Of a DNA stretch of 64,000 bases, positions 1-11,742 are shown in pieces. Under the pieces are notes generated by a model, which worked only from the letters and a program-made list of their open reading frames with translations, was not told the origin of the DNA and ran no database searches. The DNA is taken from NCBI GenBank assembly GCA_000442125.1, contig KE546969.1, positions 248,001 to 312,000 of the forward strand, read 5' to 3'. Made by a program: the position numbers and the translations under genes. How positions within the stretch are numbered: the stretch's first letter is position 1; each line of letters begins with the position of its first letter. Source of the DNA: Opeltia flavorubescens. Taxonomy: Eukaryota; Ascomycota; Lecanoromycetes; Teloschistales; Teloschistaceae.

Positions 1-71
1 GCATTCGAAGCATTCGAGGCATTGGAAGCGCCGGAAGACTTCTTGACTTCGATGGGACTTGTAGATTGCAT
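1..71 (-). CDS. 5' end of an unidentified minus-strand gene (partial)
   Basis: An ATG at 71 opens a minus-strand frame that runs off the left edge without a stop. The 23 visible residues start MQSTSPIEVKKSSG and end in short Asn-Ala-Ser repeats. No domain can be judged. It could be the start of a low-complexity protein, or chance, since only 71 bases are seen. Confidence 0.3.
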   Translation of the reverse strand, partial: MQSTSPIEVKKSSGASNASNASN

Positions 72-1216
72 CACGGCAGGAGCTAGACTTGTTGGCTTTT
101 GAGAGATGGACGAGTGACGTGAAGTCCGACGAGGACGATCACTGAGCCAGGGCATCGTTGTAGCAGGTATATCAACGGAAGATGTAGAGATAGGTCTCCC
201 GTACAGGAGTCTTTGAAGGAATTGCTCCAGATTGTCTCAGTACTCGATGCCGGTGTCGAGGAAATGGGCCGAAGTCGTCTCACCCGATACTGCCCGACGG
301 CTGCAGGTTGATGGGTCGAGTCGATGTAATGTGGGACACGATTGGTGTGACGTTCAAAGATCGGAGTTGATGATAAAAGGCAAAACAAGAGACGGGAGTG
401 AGGAGGATGAGAAACGCATTTAGCAACAGGTGTTCAGCTTGCGACTCCCATGAAACAGGAGGGGGCCAAAGCCACGGCGATACCTTTTCGTTCACCATGA
501 CCACTCCGAGCACAGCTGCTTCTGCCCACATCCGCTACCCCATCCAAGCAAGCGCTGCAGTCTGCAAGCCATCTCTTTTGATTGCGGCCCGCTCATGGGC
601 TGCAAAGTGCATTTAGGATGACGATGTCTTACCTCGCCAATAATTGTGCAATTAAATAGGTCCAATTGGTGCTGGAAAAGGTGTTGGTGGTGGGCTGGAT
701 GCGGCGTTTAGAGGCGTTTCAATATTCGGCAAGCCCAAGTGTCTGTCACTGTTAACGCTGTGTTGGCCGCGCATCGCATCTTCGGCCTACTCCAATAGAT
801 GCGGCTTCATGCGCTCAACCGTCTGAGCTTCCGACAATCGAAGCGCTCTGATAGGAATGTTACCTTCAATAGATTCGTGTTCGCTTCTCCGCTACTCCGA
901 GCTTCTGTGCTTGTGCGCATTCATATGGCTCGGGCAAGACCTGTTGTGCGATGACGCCCAAGATGATGATTCATTCGTACTGTTATGATCTCCCAATGAT
1001 AATCCTCAACGACGGATGTAAAGATTCTAGTGATGAAACTTGACATCTGCATTATGCTAACCAGAAGATATTTACAGGGTAGAATTGAAATCGATGGTGC
1101 CTACACTACAAGACCCTTCGAGGCCACATGTCTTGCCTAGTACGCCGTTCACTCCAATTATATCATGGTCTCTTGCCTAGAGACAAGCAACGCCTCACAT
1201 CCAAACTCGTATAACG
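72..1216. other. Intergenic, no gene recognised
   Basis: Only short, overlapping frames on both strands, none with recognisable protein character. It holds the presumed promoter of the edge gene and the 3' flank of the RSC58-like gene. Confidence 0.5.
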
Positions 1217-3960
1217 TCAAGCGTTTTGCGCCGCCGTTATTCCATTTTGCTGCCCTGATTCTTGCTGAGTGACGCTGGCTGGCTGTGGCGTATTACTATT
1301 CGCTCGTGCTCCCTCTGCCAATTGTGATTTCTGTCTATCCATATTAATCCCAAGTCCATTGTTTGCCTGCGGGCCTTGTGAGACGCTGTTTCCATTAATT
1401 CGAGGTAATGATGGAGTATGTGAACCGGGCTGAGGAGAATTCTGTTGTTGAAATGGTGGCCGCCCTTGGCTTGGTGTACTGTTCTGACGTGAATGGCTTT
1501 GAGGCATAAAGGGCATGGCAGCTTTCGAGGGTGATGCGCTTCCTCCAGGTGGAGTCGGGGTGGGAGCATAAGGATATGACTGTTGAGCCCGACTCGACTG
1601 TTGATATGTTGGTTGTGATATTCTGGTATTGGTCGATGACTGCTGCGAATGGCCGTATCCTTGTCCATATCCTGTTCCATTCTGGCTGGAATACTGGTTA
1701 TACCCATTCACGTACGATGGCCGTGCTGACTGCTGACCGTGTTGAGTCGACGAGTATGAATATCGATCTGGCGTGGACGTAGTAATCGGTCGCTGGGATG
1801 TGTAAGAAGATCGGGCATTATTACCGTAGTACTGATTTGCCGAGATTGGTTTGGAATACTGTTGATTTGGGAGATATGGTGGAGCTGCTGTCGATCTAGT
1901 TGGTACGGTTTGTGGCGTGTAGGATGATCGATGAGGTAGTGTACCTGGTGTACTCGTTGTTGCAATATAGTTATTTCGTGGTGCCAGGCCGGTAGCAATG
2001 GACGACCGCGAACCGTAGCCGGTGGTGTAATTGGTCGTAGGGAGCCGGCCTTTTGTCGTGATTTCATCCTCCTCCAAGCTTCCTTGATAATTCGCTATTT
2101 CAACCTCGATTTTGGTATTGACACCAAGTTTGCCGAGCTGCTGCCCATCCAATTTCGCAAGCGCATGGGGTGGCAGAGACGAAACCATGATTGACAGCTG
2201 TGATTTGAGTATGTTGTATAGATCCACCTCTTCCGAAGAGGGACTAGTCGGGGTGCCAGTCATCGCTGATAGCTGAGGATTCTGGCCAGCGGATGTCCTC
2301 GCATTGGTAGGTAGGGTCAAGTTTCGAACGTCCTGATAGGAGTTGAGTGTTTCCAGTAACTGAGATATCTCATTCAATATGTCATCAATGTCATTTGCGG
2401 TCTTGTCCCCTGGTTCACCCTGCTGATCTGCCCCAGAGAACCCTGCAGGGACCTTTTCTGGTGTCCAGGTCTCGACAGCCTCGGATAAGGAGACCTCCTG
2501 AATGTCTTCTCTCATTTCGACTTCCTCATAAGATGGATTGCTGTCATCTTCGTGGTTCAAGTATGGCTGAGACCACAAGATCGAGTCGTCATATCTCTGT
2601 TGTCCCACTCGCTTCCACCACAGTCGGCTCTTGCTGGGCTCAGACACTAGAGCCCCAGTGTTATCTCGATCTGGTGCGAAGCCGGAGTATACGCTACGAA
2701 ATAAAGCGTCTTCTTTTGCTTGCCGATGAAGAGCCAAAGTTCGTTCAGATGGTTCGTTTTGGGGCTCACCGAAACTTAGTGCTCGGTCACGTTGCTTCCG
2801 TTTGGAGTCGGGTGACGACATGTCTTTGGATGATGGAGGGACATTGTAGGTTAGCCATTGACCAGTCGCTAGGGGCTGTTGGCTGTAACTGTCGCGGCGA
2901 TTCGGTCGAGTCGGTGTCGTTGCTTCAGAAGGATTGTACCAATTGACTGATGAGCTTCTTGTGGCTGTATGACGGGATTGTCTAGGTGGATTCAAGGATT
3001 GAATGTTTGGAGGAGGAGCGAATAATTCCTTGATTGTTGGCACCTCTTTGATTTTATCTCCGCGGCCTTTGCTGTGTACAGGCACGACCTTTGTAAAATT
3101 GATCCCGTTCGGCAGCCCAACCTCACTAAGCCTGCTCTTCAAGTCATCAACTTCAGGACCTGGCTGGGTGTCATGCCCTTTCAGACTAGAGAAGAGCTGC
3201 TTCGGCTGACCACTTCCTCCAAAAAGTGTCAGGATTGTGCCATAAGACCGATCATCCTGATTACTAGCTGTACCGAAGCCGAGAGAAGGTTTGGGGAGAA
3301 CTCCGTCTCCATTCGATGATGTTCGGTCCGTGCCGACCGTCGGCGCGACCAGATGTGGTCTTTGTAGTAGCTCCCGAAGGATGATATTGTTGAATTGTTG
3401 TTTGAATGCAATTGCTCGCACGATATCCGGATGAGATTGAGCCTTGGTATTCGTTTTATCACTGCCTTCACCGCCAGAAACTCTGGTCTCGATCTCTTCA
3501 ATAACCGAGGCGGTTACAGCTTCAATATCTTTGGAGAGGTCATTGATGGAGTTGTAGGCATTGGATTCGACAAGATGCGCAATAGTTTTCTGATCTATTG
3601 GAGTGGCTAGTTTTGGTTTTTTGGCGGCTGGAAGGTCTGCAGATGATGGAGGTATCGTGCGATTGAGGATGGAAGGGGTGATATCGTGGCTAAATTCACG
3701 AACTGTCAGCGACGGCTAGGCATTCAATCTCTATATCGTGAGACAAACCTTTTTAGTAGATCAACAGTATCTCTGAACAACTGTTGTAGCTGCTCCACAT
3801 GTGTTCCCACCTGACCTCCATCATCCCTGGTCTCGGCAGCAGCACTTGAAGCATTCTCGCGTTTTCGCTTCCCTCCAGCCAGGCCTGTTAATGTCTTGGA
3901 TTTGGTCGGTGGCGGGTCTACATGGTCGTCGGGGATAGACATGTCTTTCCGGCTGGTCAA
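1217..3960 (-). CDS. RSC58-like chromatin-remodelling complex subunit
   Basis: Two exons, 3960-3749 and 3689-1217, joined across a 59-nt intron (donor GTTTGT, acceptor TTTAG); the join reads DLLKSHDITPSILN and keeps frame. The N-terminal third is helical (LQQLFRDTVDLLKS, FKQQFNNIILRELLQ), as in the bromodomain-like part of yeast Rsc58. A later block, YSGFAPDRDNTGALVSE followed by LWWKRVG, resembles the Rsc58 segment around WAPSFNENGTVV...LIWLERIGY, and ETWTP plus a following helix resembles the Rsc58 C-terminal part. This comparison is from memory. The last 300 or so residues are low-complexity, rich in Ser, Thr, Gln, Tyr and Pro, and common in fungal transcription cofactors. RSC subunits act in the nucleus in nucleosome remodelling. 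The gene is divergent from the rhomboid gene. The gene itself is sure; the family name is moderate. Confidence 0.6.
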
Positions 3961-4489
3961 AGGTATGATTCTGTACGGCCCTAAAAGTTGATGGTCCGCT
4001 CGCGAAATCTAGACGCGGTTGTGTTAGCTTCAGTCACATTTCCATCGCAACGTCGACACCACGTGCGAGAACATCGGCAACTGACTCTGGTTTATACCCG
4101 TCGCAACAATGGTGACACATTTGGCAATTCCTTGGACTGCCACTTATCGTTATGGAGAGGCTCTGTCACGCGGATCCTGACCGGAAATCTTCCTAGGCTC
4201 GTCCGACTTGAACCAGACACGAAGCTAAGAGCCCAGCATTTAGGATTTTGAGTGGCACCACCACACATTTACTGATCAGATGATCTCACGGCGATCATGT
4301 ATGAGACGAATGGCATAACGGTCGTACACTCTGAAAGAGCTAACCCCCAGTGGATCTATTGTCTGTGTGCCAGACTGCCCTGACACGCCAAGCGTTATGG
4401 AGATCACGTGACTTAATTATGTAATCAAGCTCCTTGCTTTGCTCGTCGTTACTCGTTACGATTTCAACAGAGCAGCAACTGCGGGAATC
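3961..4489. promoter_or_regulatory. Divergent intergenic region, RSC58-like / rhomboid
   Basis: 529 bp between two divergent start codons, so it should hold both promoters. I see no diagnostic motif and no convincing frame. Confidence 0.5.
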
Positions 4490-5311
4490 ATGCTGGTCTC
4501 CAACCTCTCCAGGAAGTGTGCATACCGGCTGGCACGGGAACTTGTTCCTCGGCGGTTTATCCGCTATACGTCCACAGATACTTCCGCAGCATGGCAACGG
4601 TCCCGAGCGTATACCCAGACCTATGGAGCAATTGCAGTTTGCTGCTCATTATTCGCCTACAATCTATACGCTGATGACCAGAATGACAAAAAGCATAACA
4701 AGTGGCATCGTGATTTCATCGACAAAAATCTGGTGCTTAGTGAAGACAACTACAATGCTGGAAGATGGTGGACAATGATCACACATTCAGTGATGCACCC
4801 CAATGGAATACATCTTGCTTGCAACATGGTTGCACTGAGCAGCTTCGGTCCGGCAAGCATCATGCTATTTGGGTTGCCATCTACTGCATTTCTATGGGTC
4901 GGGTCAGGTCTTGTTGGAGCCTGGGCAACGCTTGCTGGCAAGAGGTATAAGGCGATGCAAGCAAGAGGAGAGACCAGTCCCAATGAGCTTGAGGCATTCG
5001 ATCATTCCGTGCTCCGTGGGCAGTTTGCAGCACCCAATCCAGCGCAAAGATCTGTAGGCGCCTCGTCTTCCATACTCGGTCTCTTCGTTGCTATCGCCTG
5101 TTCAAGACCAAAGAGTACAGTCTGGATAATTCCCATACCATTTCCAGTACAAATGGGCACCGTGGCCGTAGGATTGGGACTCGCGAGTGCTATTGCATAT
5201 ACACAGGATTTGATGCCTCTATTTGGACATACGGGGCACCTCGGTGGTATGTCTTTTGGAGCTTTGTACTACTTTTTGGCATTGAGACGAAGAATGCGAT
5301 TTCCGAGATGA
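4490..5311 (+). CDS. Rhomboid-family intramembrane serine protease, probably mitochondrial
   Basis: One exon. I chose the Met at 4490 (273 residues) rather than 4439, because the following 30 residues (RKCAYRLARELVPRRFIRY) are Arg-rich and acid-free like a mitochondrial presequence. The rhomboid core is complete. There is a His-rich TM2 motif (THSVMHPNGIHLACNM). The catalytic-serine motif GASS comes before ILGL, with Ser192 in this numbering. The catalytic-histidine motif is GHLGGMSFG (His250). Several hydrophobic segments lie between. Rhomboids cleave transmembrane helices; the mitochondrial member Pcp1/PARL processes inner-membrane proteins such as Mgm1. The protein is shorter than Pcp1 and may be a paralogue (inference). 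All catalytic residues are present, so activity is expected. Confidence 0.88.
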   Translation: MLVSNLSRKCAYRLARELVPRRFIRYTSTDTSAAWQRSRAYTQTYGAIAVCCSLFAYNLYADDQNDKKHNKWHRDFIDKNLVLSEDNYNAGRWWTMITHSVMHPNGIHLACNMVALSSFGPASIMLFGLPSTAFLWVGSGLVGAWATLAGKRYKAMQARGETSPNELEAFDHSVLRGQFAAPNPAQRSVGASSSILGLFVAIACSRPKSTVWIIPIPFPVQMGTVAVGLGLASAIAYTQDLMPLFGHTGHLGGMSFGALYYFLALRRRMRFPR

Positions 5312-6014
5312 TGGGATCGATGTATACTTGGCAACTTTATGTTAGAAAACGCGGGAGTTGGTCAGTATCTTCAAGGCATAGACTTCCTGATCTAGAGATC
5401 ATCGTCGTTGGACTGGGAATGTCAAAATTAGTTGTCGAACCCGGGGTATTCAATGCTGATCGGGACCTGGAGTTACCTCGCCATCCTGGATTTAACAATC
5501 CTCCATGTCTGCATACCAACTCCAGGCATTTTGAACTGTACCAAAAACCAATTTTGCACATTAGAAGAAGCCCTGATCATCAATCACAAATCCTCCGGCC
5601 ATAATTGAACACTGAGAGGTCCTCTGACTGACTGAATGTGGAAGAGTAAGTTTAGCTTGTAATATTGATCATACAGTCAAAACAATAACACCCAAGCTGA
5701 TATGTATTCGTTGACGTCTTGATGATGGGGAGTTCTGAGTTTTATCATCTCCATGAACTTGCAAAATCTCACCAATACACATTAGGCATTCGAAGCATGG
5801 CTTATGCTCTGACATCATTCTGCATTGATCAGGCTGTTGTGCGACCTGAGATTTCTGTTACGATCGGTCTATCAACCATCTATAAGATTGTGTCCTTTGT
5901 CACTGTCATTTGACTTGATAACCAATTTCACTAGGGTGTCAATGATGAAAGTTCAATAGCCAAGGAAGTCGACATATCGAGCACCCTACTTACTCTAAAG
6001 ACTGGAAGTCCAGA
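5312..6014. other. Intergenic, no gene recognised
   Basis: About 700 bp between the rhomboid and NLR genes, both on the plus strand. It holds only short frames without protein character. It marks the start of the gene-poor tract. Confidence 0.5.
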
Positions 6015-9000
6015 ATGGACCCAATCAGCTTTGCAGCCAGCATCGCCGCAATCATTGGTGTGACAGCAAAGACCATCCAATGCCTTGTCGATGTCAAAAA
6101 TGCCCCATCCGAACGGCAGGCTTTATCACGAGAGGCGACCGATCTATTGCAACTACTCGTCCGTCTCAACAACCTGACTGAGCAACAAGCTGGATGTTGG
6201 AACGACAGCCTCAAGCTTCTAGCTACTGAGCATGGCGCTCTAGAGCAACTCCGTGAATCACTCGAGAAGGTTGCACAGAAACTCAAGCCAAGAGCAGGTA
6301 TCAAGAAAGTGGTCCGCACCTTGGCTTGGACGCTTGACAAAAAAGAGTGTGACGAAGCGCTAAAGAAGATTGAGAGAGTCAAGTCAAGGATCAGCCTAGC
6401 TTTGGAGGACGACATCTAGTGTGTTAAGAGACATGATCCTGATTGTGTATCGGCTGATGTGGTAATGTCCTGCAGCAAGCTTACCCTAGCCATCAAGGCT
6501 GATACGGCGGGCATCGACACAATCAATGAACGTGTTTCGCAGCTACACGTCACCGAAGAAGGTATTCGCAGCTATTGACTCGGCTTTTGGATGTTGCTGT
6601 CGGAGCCTGACACTCTGATTTAGCGAAACATCGACAGCAAATCTTAGATTGGTTCTCACCCTTAAACTTCTACAAAGCCCAGCAAGATATCTTGAAAAGG
6701 CGAGAGGAAGGAACCGGTAAATGGCTCATCGAAGACACACCTGCATTCCAGGATTGGTTAGATGGTTCCAATCGCACGCTCTGTTGTGCTGGAATTCCTG
6801 GCGCCGGAAAATCAGTGCTTGCATCGATCGTGGTTGACTATTTGCGACATAGAGCTTCGGTTGGGCATGGCTACGGCGTCGCTGCCGCATATTGCAACTT
6901 TAAAGAGCGGGACATGCAGAGTACGGAAAATCTCATCGCGGGTCTCTGCGTGCAGCTCATAGACAGCTCTTCCCCAATACCGGAAACGCTGGCAAAACTT
7001 TGGGAATCCCACCAGCCTAAGCAGACTAGACCGACATTGATGGAAATCATCTCGGTTATTGCCGAGGTTGGAGAACGACAAAATAAATGCTACTTAATCA
7101 TTGACGCTCTCGATGAATGCCCTTCGGAAGTACGCGACGTGTTAGTGCCAGAGCTGAAAGCTTTGCAATCCAACATTGTATTCTTGGTTACCACTCGTCA
7201 TATAGACAGCGTCACCCGTGTACTTGATGCGGATAGCTTTGTTGAGGTACTCGCTGACCCTGGCGATCTGAAGAAATACATCATGTCACGCTTCGCAAGC
7301 AGCAGCAGGCTCTCGAGCCTCTTGAAAAAGCAAGCGGTCCTCGCAGAAAAGGCATGCGCTAAGATCATTGAGAAAGCCGACGGAATGTAGGCACCTCTTT
7401 TCCTTTTGCGTTCCCAATCCTTTGACGGCTGTCCTCCATCTACAACGCGAATGCTACATGCTATATCGATATATCGATTGAGTTTGGCAACGTTGTGACT
7501 TGTGACGTCCATTAGGTTTGGTGTCACAACTCGGGAGTTTCCTTAGGTTAGATGTCATCGAGAGAAAGCTTATTAGGTTCCCCACGCCCTTCACGCTACC
7601 TGCTTCGTGTATTACTTGGAAATCGCTTCAAAGTGCAACGAATTGCGCATAAGGCTGATCTACCGAGCTTTCAATAGGTTCTTGGCAGCGAAGCTTCATG
7701 TAGACTCACTCGCAACAAAGATGAGCATCTCAATGATTAAGAAAGCCCTTGACAACCTACCTAAGACACTCGATGATCTATACCACGACGTGTTCTGCAG
7801 GATCGATGCCCAGCCCGAGGATGAGCGGAATGTTGCCAACAGAGCACTCCGCTGGGTAGCTTACGCGTACAGACCCTTGAGTACAAAAGAGCTGGGAGAA
7901 GCTCTTGCAATTGAACCTGGAGCCGAAGATTTCGACCCAGATGCCATACCAGAAACTAAACTTGTTCTGGAAACTTGCGCTGGTCTCGTCATAGTCGATG
8001 AAGAAACAGAACTTGTTCGGCTGGTACATTACACAGCGCAAGACTACCTTGATAAACTTCTATCCTCGAGGTTCGCCGAAGCTCACGCATCTATTGCTGG
8101 AGATTGTATCACATACATGAGTTATAAGATCTTCCAGTCTTATGAATTCGAGCGTGAAGACGAGTACGAGAGCCAGGTTGAGTCTGAAACGGAAGTCGAG
8201 CCGGAAAGTGAAATCGAATCTGAGAGCCAATCTGAGTCCGGTGACGATCAGACTGCACTCGAATGTCACTTACTAAACTACGCTGTGAAGTTCTGGCCGC
8301 ATCATTATACTAAAGATGATAAGCCAAGTCTTCAAGCTCAACTCTATCACTTCCTCACCACTAAACCTCGAGTATGGCTGGAAGTCGGTTATGATGAATG
8401 GGTAGTGTCGCCAAAGCAACTACATCGATGTAGCGGTATAGGCGTAGCCGCATACTCCGGACTTCATAACGCTTTAAGGCTTCTGTTGCAGGATGAAGTC
8501 AATATCAACGAAGCGACATACAAGGGTTATTCCGTTCTGCACCTTGCAGCTGCGGGAGGTAGTGTTAGGGCGATCGAAATCCTGCTCGATCATGGTGCCG
8601 ACATTGAGAGCAGAGATTCTTCGGAAGAAACACCTTTACATCAAGCAATTTGGCATGAAAATGAAGAGGCTGCATGCACACTTTTGAAAAGAGGAGCTAG
8701 TGCCGTAGCACTCGATAAAAATGGTTCTTCGCCGTTCTCAGTTGTCTCTTGGGATTCACCTATATCTTTTCTGCAACAACTACTCAACCATGGAGTGGAC
8801 ATCAATGCTGAGAGTCATAGTAGAGCGCAGCTGCCAATGCGTGCTTGGAAGGGAGACATGAAAACCGTGCGTTGGCTTCTCGAACAGGGAGCCTCACCCA
8901 ATTGCAATGGAGGTGGCCCAGCAGCACTTCACCACGCATCATACCGAGGCTATATCGAGATAGCGAAATTACTTCTTGATGGTGGTGCTTGTGTTAATAT

Positions 9001-9976
9001 CAAGGACAATGACGGCAGAACACCACTCCACGGTGCCAATTCGGTAGAGATGGTGGAGCTGCTCCTAAAGCATGGCGCAGCACCGAGCGAAGTTGACAAT
9101 TGGGGTCAAAACGTCCTTCACTTAGCTTGCCGTGGAGGCAAAGCTCCTATCGTGAAAAGATGTCTCCAAATTGGCATTGACATTGATTCTGCGACCTTTT
9201 GGGGCGAGACGCCATTGCATATCGTTGCAAGGGATGGCCACAGCGAAGTGCTCGAGATCCTTCTGACAAATAATGCTGAGGTGGACAAACAAGACAAGGA
9301 CGGTCACACTCCATTGATGAATGCATTTAAAAACTACTACAGCTATAGATCGAACAGCATAGTCATCCATTCGCGTGAACCCGCCTCCATCAGTATGATC
9401 CGCGCTCTTGTTAATGCTTCATCAAAAATCGACATCCGAGATAATTTTGGTTGGAATATTCTCCACTACGCTGCTGCGAAAGGGAACATCGTGATATTAC
9501 GTGAAATATCGATACATCATGTCATTGCTCCTTTGGCTCGTAGCCGATTGGCTTTAACAGCGAAATTGCGCAACGAGGAAATGTTATGGAGTCCCCATGC
9601 AGACCCGGGAATGACGATTGAGACTAATGAATGCGCATTCGAGTTCTATAATACTCAACAATCACAAGATTGGCGTCTGAATCTTGATGAAGACTACGAA
9701 AGATGGAAGAAGTACAAGAATGACTTGGTACTCGAATATCGTTCATGGAAAGGAGGAATGACCGCGCTCGACATCGCTATTCTCTGCAATCACGAAGATT
9801 GCATCCAATATTTGGAACCTTTGGTTGGCGTGCGAACGGAGTCTATCGTCCTATCTTTCGACGATTTCCTGTGCGAACTCTACGGCTTCTCCTCCATAGA
9901 AGAATTGGAGGAGGAGGTAGATAAGGTGAAGAAAGCTAACGCAAATCTTCCAGACACCTCCACATCAAGGGAGTGA
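6015..9976 (+). CDS. NLR-type STAND protein: fungal N-terminal domain, NACHT, ankyrin repeats
   Basis: Four exons (6015-6418, 6476-6561, 6624-7386, 7678-9976) close in frame to 1183 residues. Introns are 57, 62 and 291 nt. The third is unusually long, but its join gives DGMFLAAKLHVDSLATK, the conserved post-NACHT motif, so I trust it. Residues 1-134 (MDPISFAASIAAIIGVTAKT) match the fungal STAND N-terminal domain, a helical signalling domain. The P-loop GIPGAGKS is at 220-227 and Walker B YLIIDALDECP at 320-330. A winged-helix-like segment (LVHYTAQDYL) follows. An acidic Glu/Ser repeat at about 576-610 links to ankyrin repeats at about 690-1020 and one more near 1110. Fungal NLRs of this build act in heterokaryon incompatibility and immune-like cell death. 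The reading frame looks intact. Confidence 0.9.
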
Positions 9977-10512
9977 ACACAATGCTAAGCTTGCTTTCCT
10001 TTGTCTTGTCACCGTCTCAAGGTGGTAACGCACACGGTGGAAAGCCGAGCATATAGCGACTTGAGTGAGCTCTCGCTTCACTACCGGCTAAAGATCCATT
10101 CCTTGCAGCTTCAAAATATCATCTTGAACAAGATTATATGGTCGTAACGGTGCAAAAAGTCATATCAAATTCGTTTTTCGAAACAAGATAGCGCACGCTC
10201 TACAATATTAGTTTATTTTGAGCTGGTCTCTGTTACATCAATCTGCCTCTCTTACTTGAATTTCCCAACCATCCTCGGTTGCTTCTTTCCACATCCAAAT
10301 ATAATACTTTGCAATGCCTTTGCTCTCTATCTTGTCTCTTACAGGACTTATCGTTGTGGTCTAGAAGCCTCGATCCCCTCTCGCCAGCTCTCCGACAACG
10401 TCAATGCTCTTTGCAGTCCACTTTGCCTCTCAAGCAAGCCTTTACTCATGATGTTGACTCAGCCCTCATTGTGCATTCCTCTTCGAAGCTGAAGAGATGA
10501 GACCCTGTGCAT

Positions 10513-10551
10513 ATGCTGCTAGACGAATCTTTTGCTGCCAGACGAATCTTT
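10513..10551. repeat. Short tandem duplication, about 19-bp unit
   Basis: The unit TGCTGCYAGACGAATCTTT occurs twice in tandem with one C/T difference, inside the pyrimidine-rich stretch. No function is suggested. Confidence 0.6.
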
Positions 10552-11253
10552 CTTTAATCAGGCTTCCTGACCTCTTAGACTTTCTTCTCCCCTGTCTGCG
10601 TATACGCCTAGCCAAAGAGCATTGAAAGCAGACGTTCAAGCATGACTAATTTTACCATCTTAGATAAAACATCCTCTTACTACGCTTGTCTTCCGCCTCC
10701 ATCTATCACGATTTCACCATTGAACTACGTAGTCTCTTCATCTGCACATACAATATCTTGCTGTTGTATCAAAGCATAAAACTGCCCTCTCCCATCGGTA
10801 CCACAGCTCGATATATCGACTCTATGATGCCTGCTATTTCAAGGTGTTTGAAATCCATATTCTTAACACTGTCCAGCTCAAGTTTCAGGATTTCCAGCCA
10901 CGCTCCACTGTAAATATATATAATCTCTAATGCGTTGTCTCCTTTCATGGCTGCAATTTGGCCCTATGCCTAAGACGTCTCACACATTGATGTCGCTACC
11001 TTTGTAGTCAAGTTGCCTACGTAAGCACGGCATTATAGCTTTTTTCCCCCAAATCTTATTTCATTCCAGAGTTTTCTCTCAAAATTTAATCATCATGAGT
11101 ATCACCTACATCATCACCCAAATATCATTTCCATTTCTCATCTCTAATGTATTTAAGAATATCTCCATTTGATTACTCAAGGTAAAATCACTTGAGCACT
11201 CGAAAGAATTTCTCCATCTGCTTTTGCCCATTTTGCGCTATTGGGTGAAAAAA

Positions 11254-11742
11254 AGGGAGTGATGTTACACCAACTGCCTTTGCAGCATGCCACCGCGCCA
11301 AACCATCGCTTGTCCGCTTTGCGCGCTATTATGCCCGGTCCAAGCTATCGCGGAAAACACAGACTCGAGAATCCAGAGCTTGGAAGACTGCAGCTGAAGC
11401 TCGTAAGCGCGATGCAATCATGACGGAAGAAGACAAGCTGTCTAGCGATATGTCACATGCACAAGCCACGAACTGAGATAGGTGGGCCCTGCATCTACAG
11501 TGGAGCCTGCCGCAGATAGAGTTCACGATGCCAGTTACTGGATGGCAGCCATGAAGACAAAAATGCGACAGCGGAGACGGGAGGCGCATCTCGAACGTCA
11601 CCAGCCATACCACACACGGAACTCCGGGCAAGAGATACAGGAAATGTACGAGCTCAGCTGTAGCCCTGGGAAGTTTTTAAGATTCACATCCAGCCTGGAA
11701 AGGAAGTTAAGCGGAGATCGTCACAGTGGATCCAACTAAGGA
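11254..11742 (+). pseudogene. Coding-like scrap, unidentified
   Basis: Two overlapping-in-sense frames have protein-like composition: one of about 75 codons with RYYARSKLSRKTQTRESRAW, ending at 11486, and one of about 85 codons with ASYWMAAMKTKMRQRRREAH, ending at 11739. Both are basic and helical, lie on the same strand and are out of frame with each other. Neither is recognised. This could be a decayed gene, two exons of a gene I cannot splice, or chance. Confidence 0.2.

Noticed and set aside
1237-2067. Minus-strand frames of 119 and 156 codons inside the RSC58-like gene
   Set aside because: They are alternative frames of the low-complexity C-terminal coding region.
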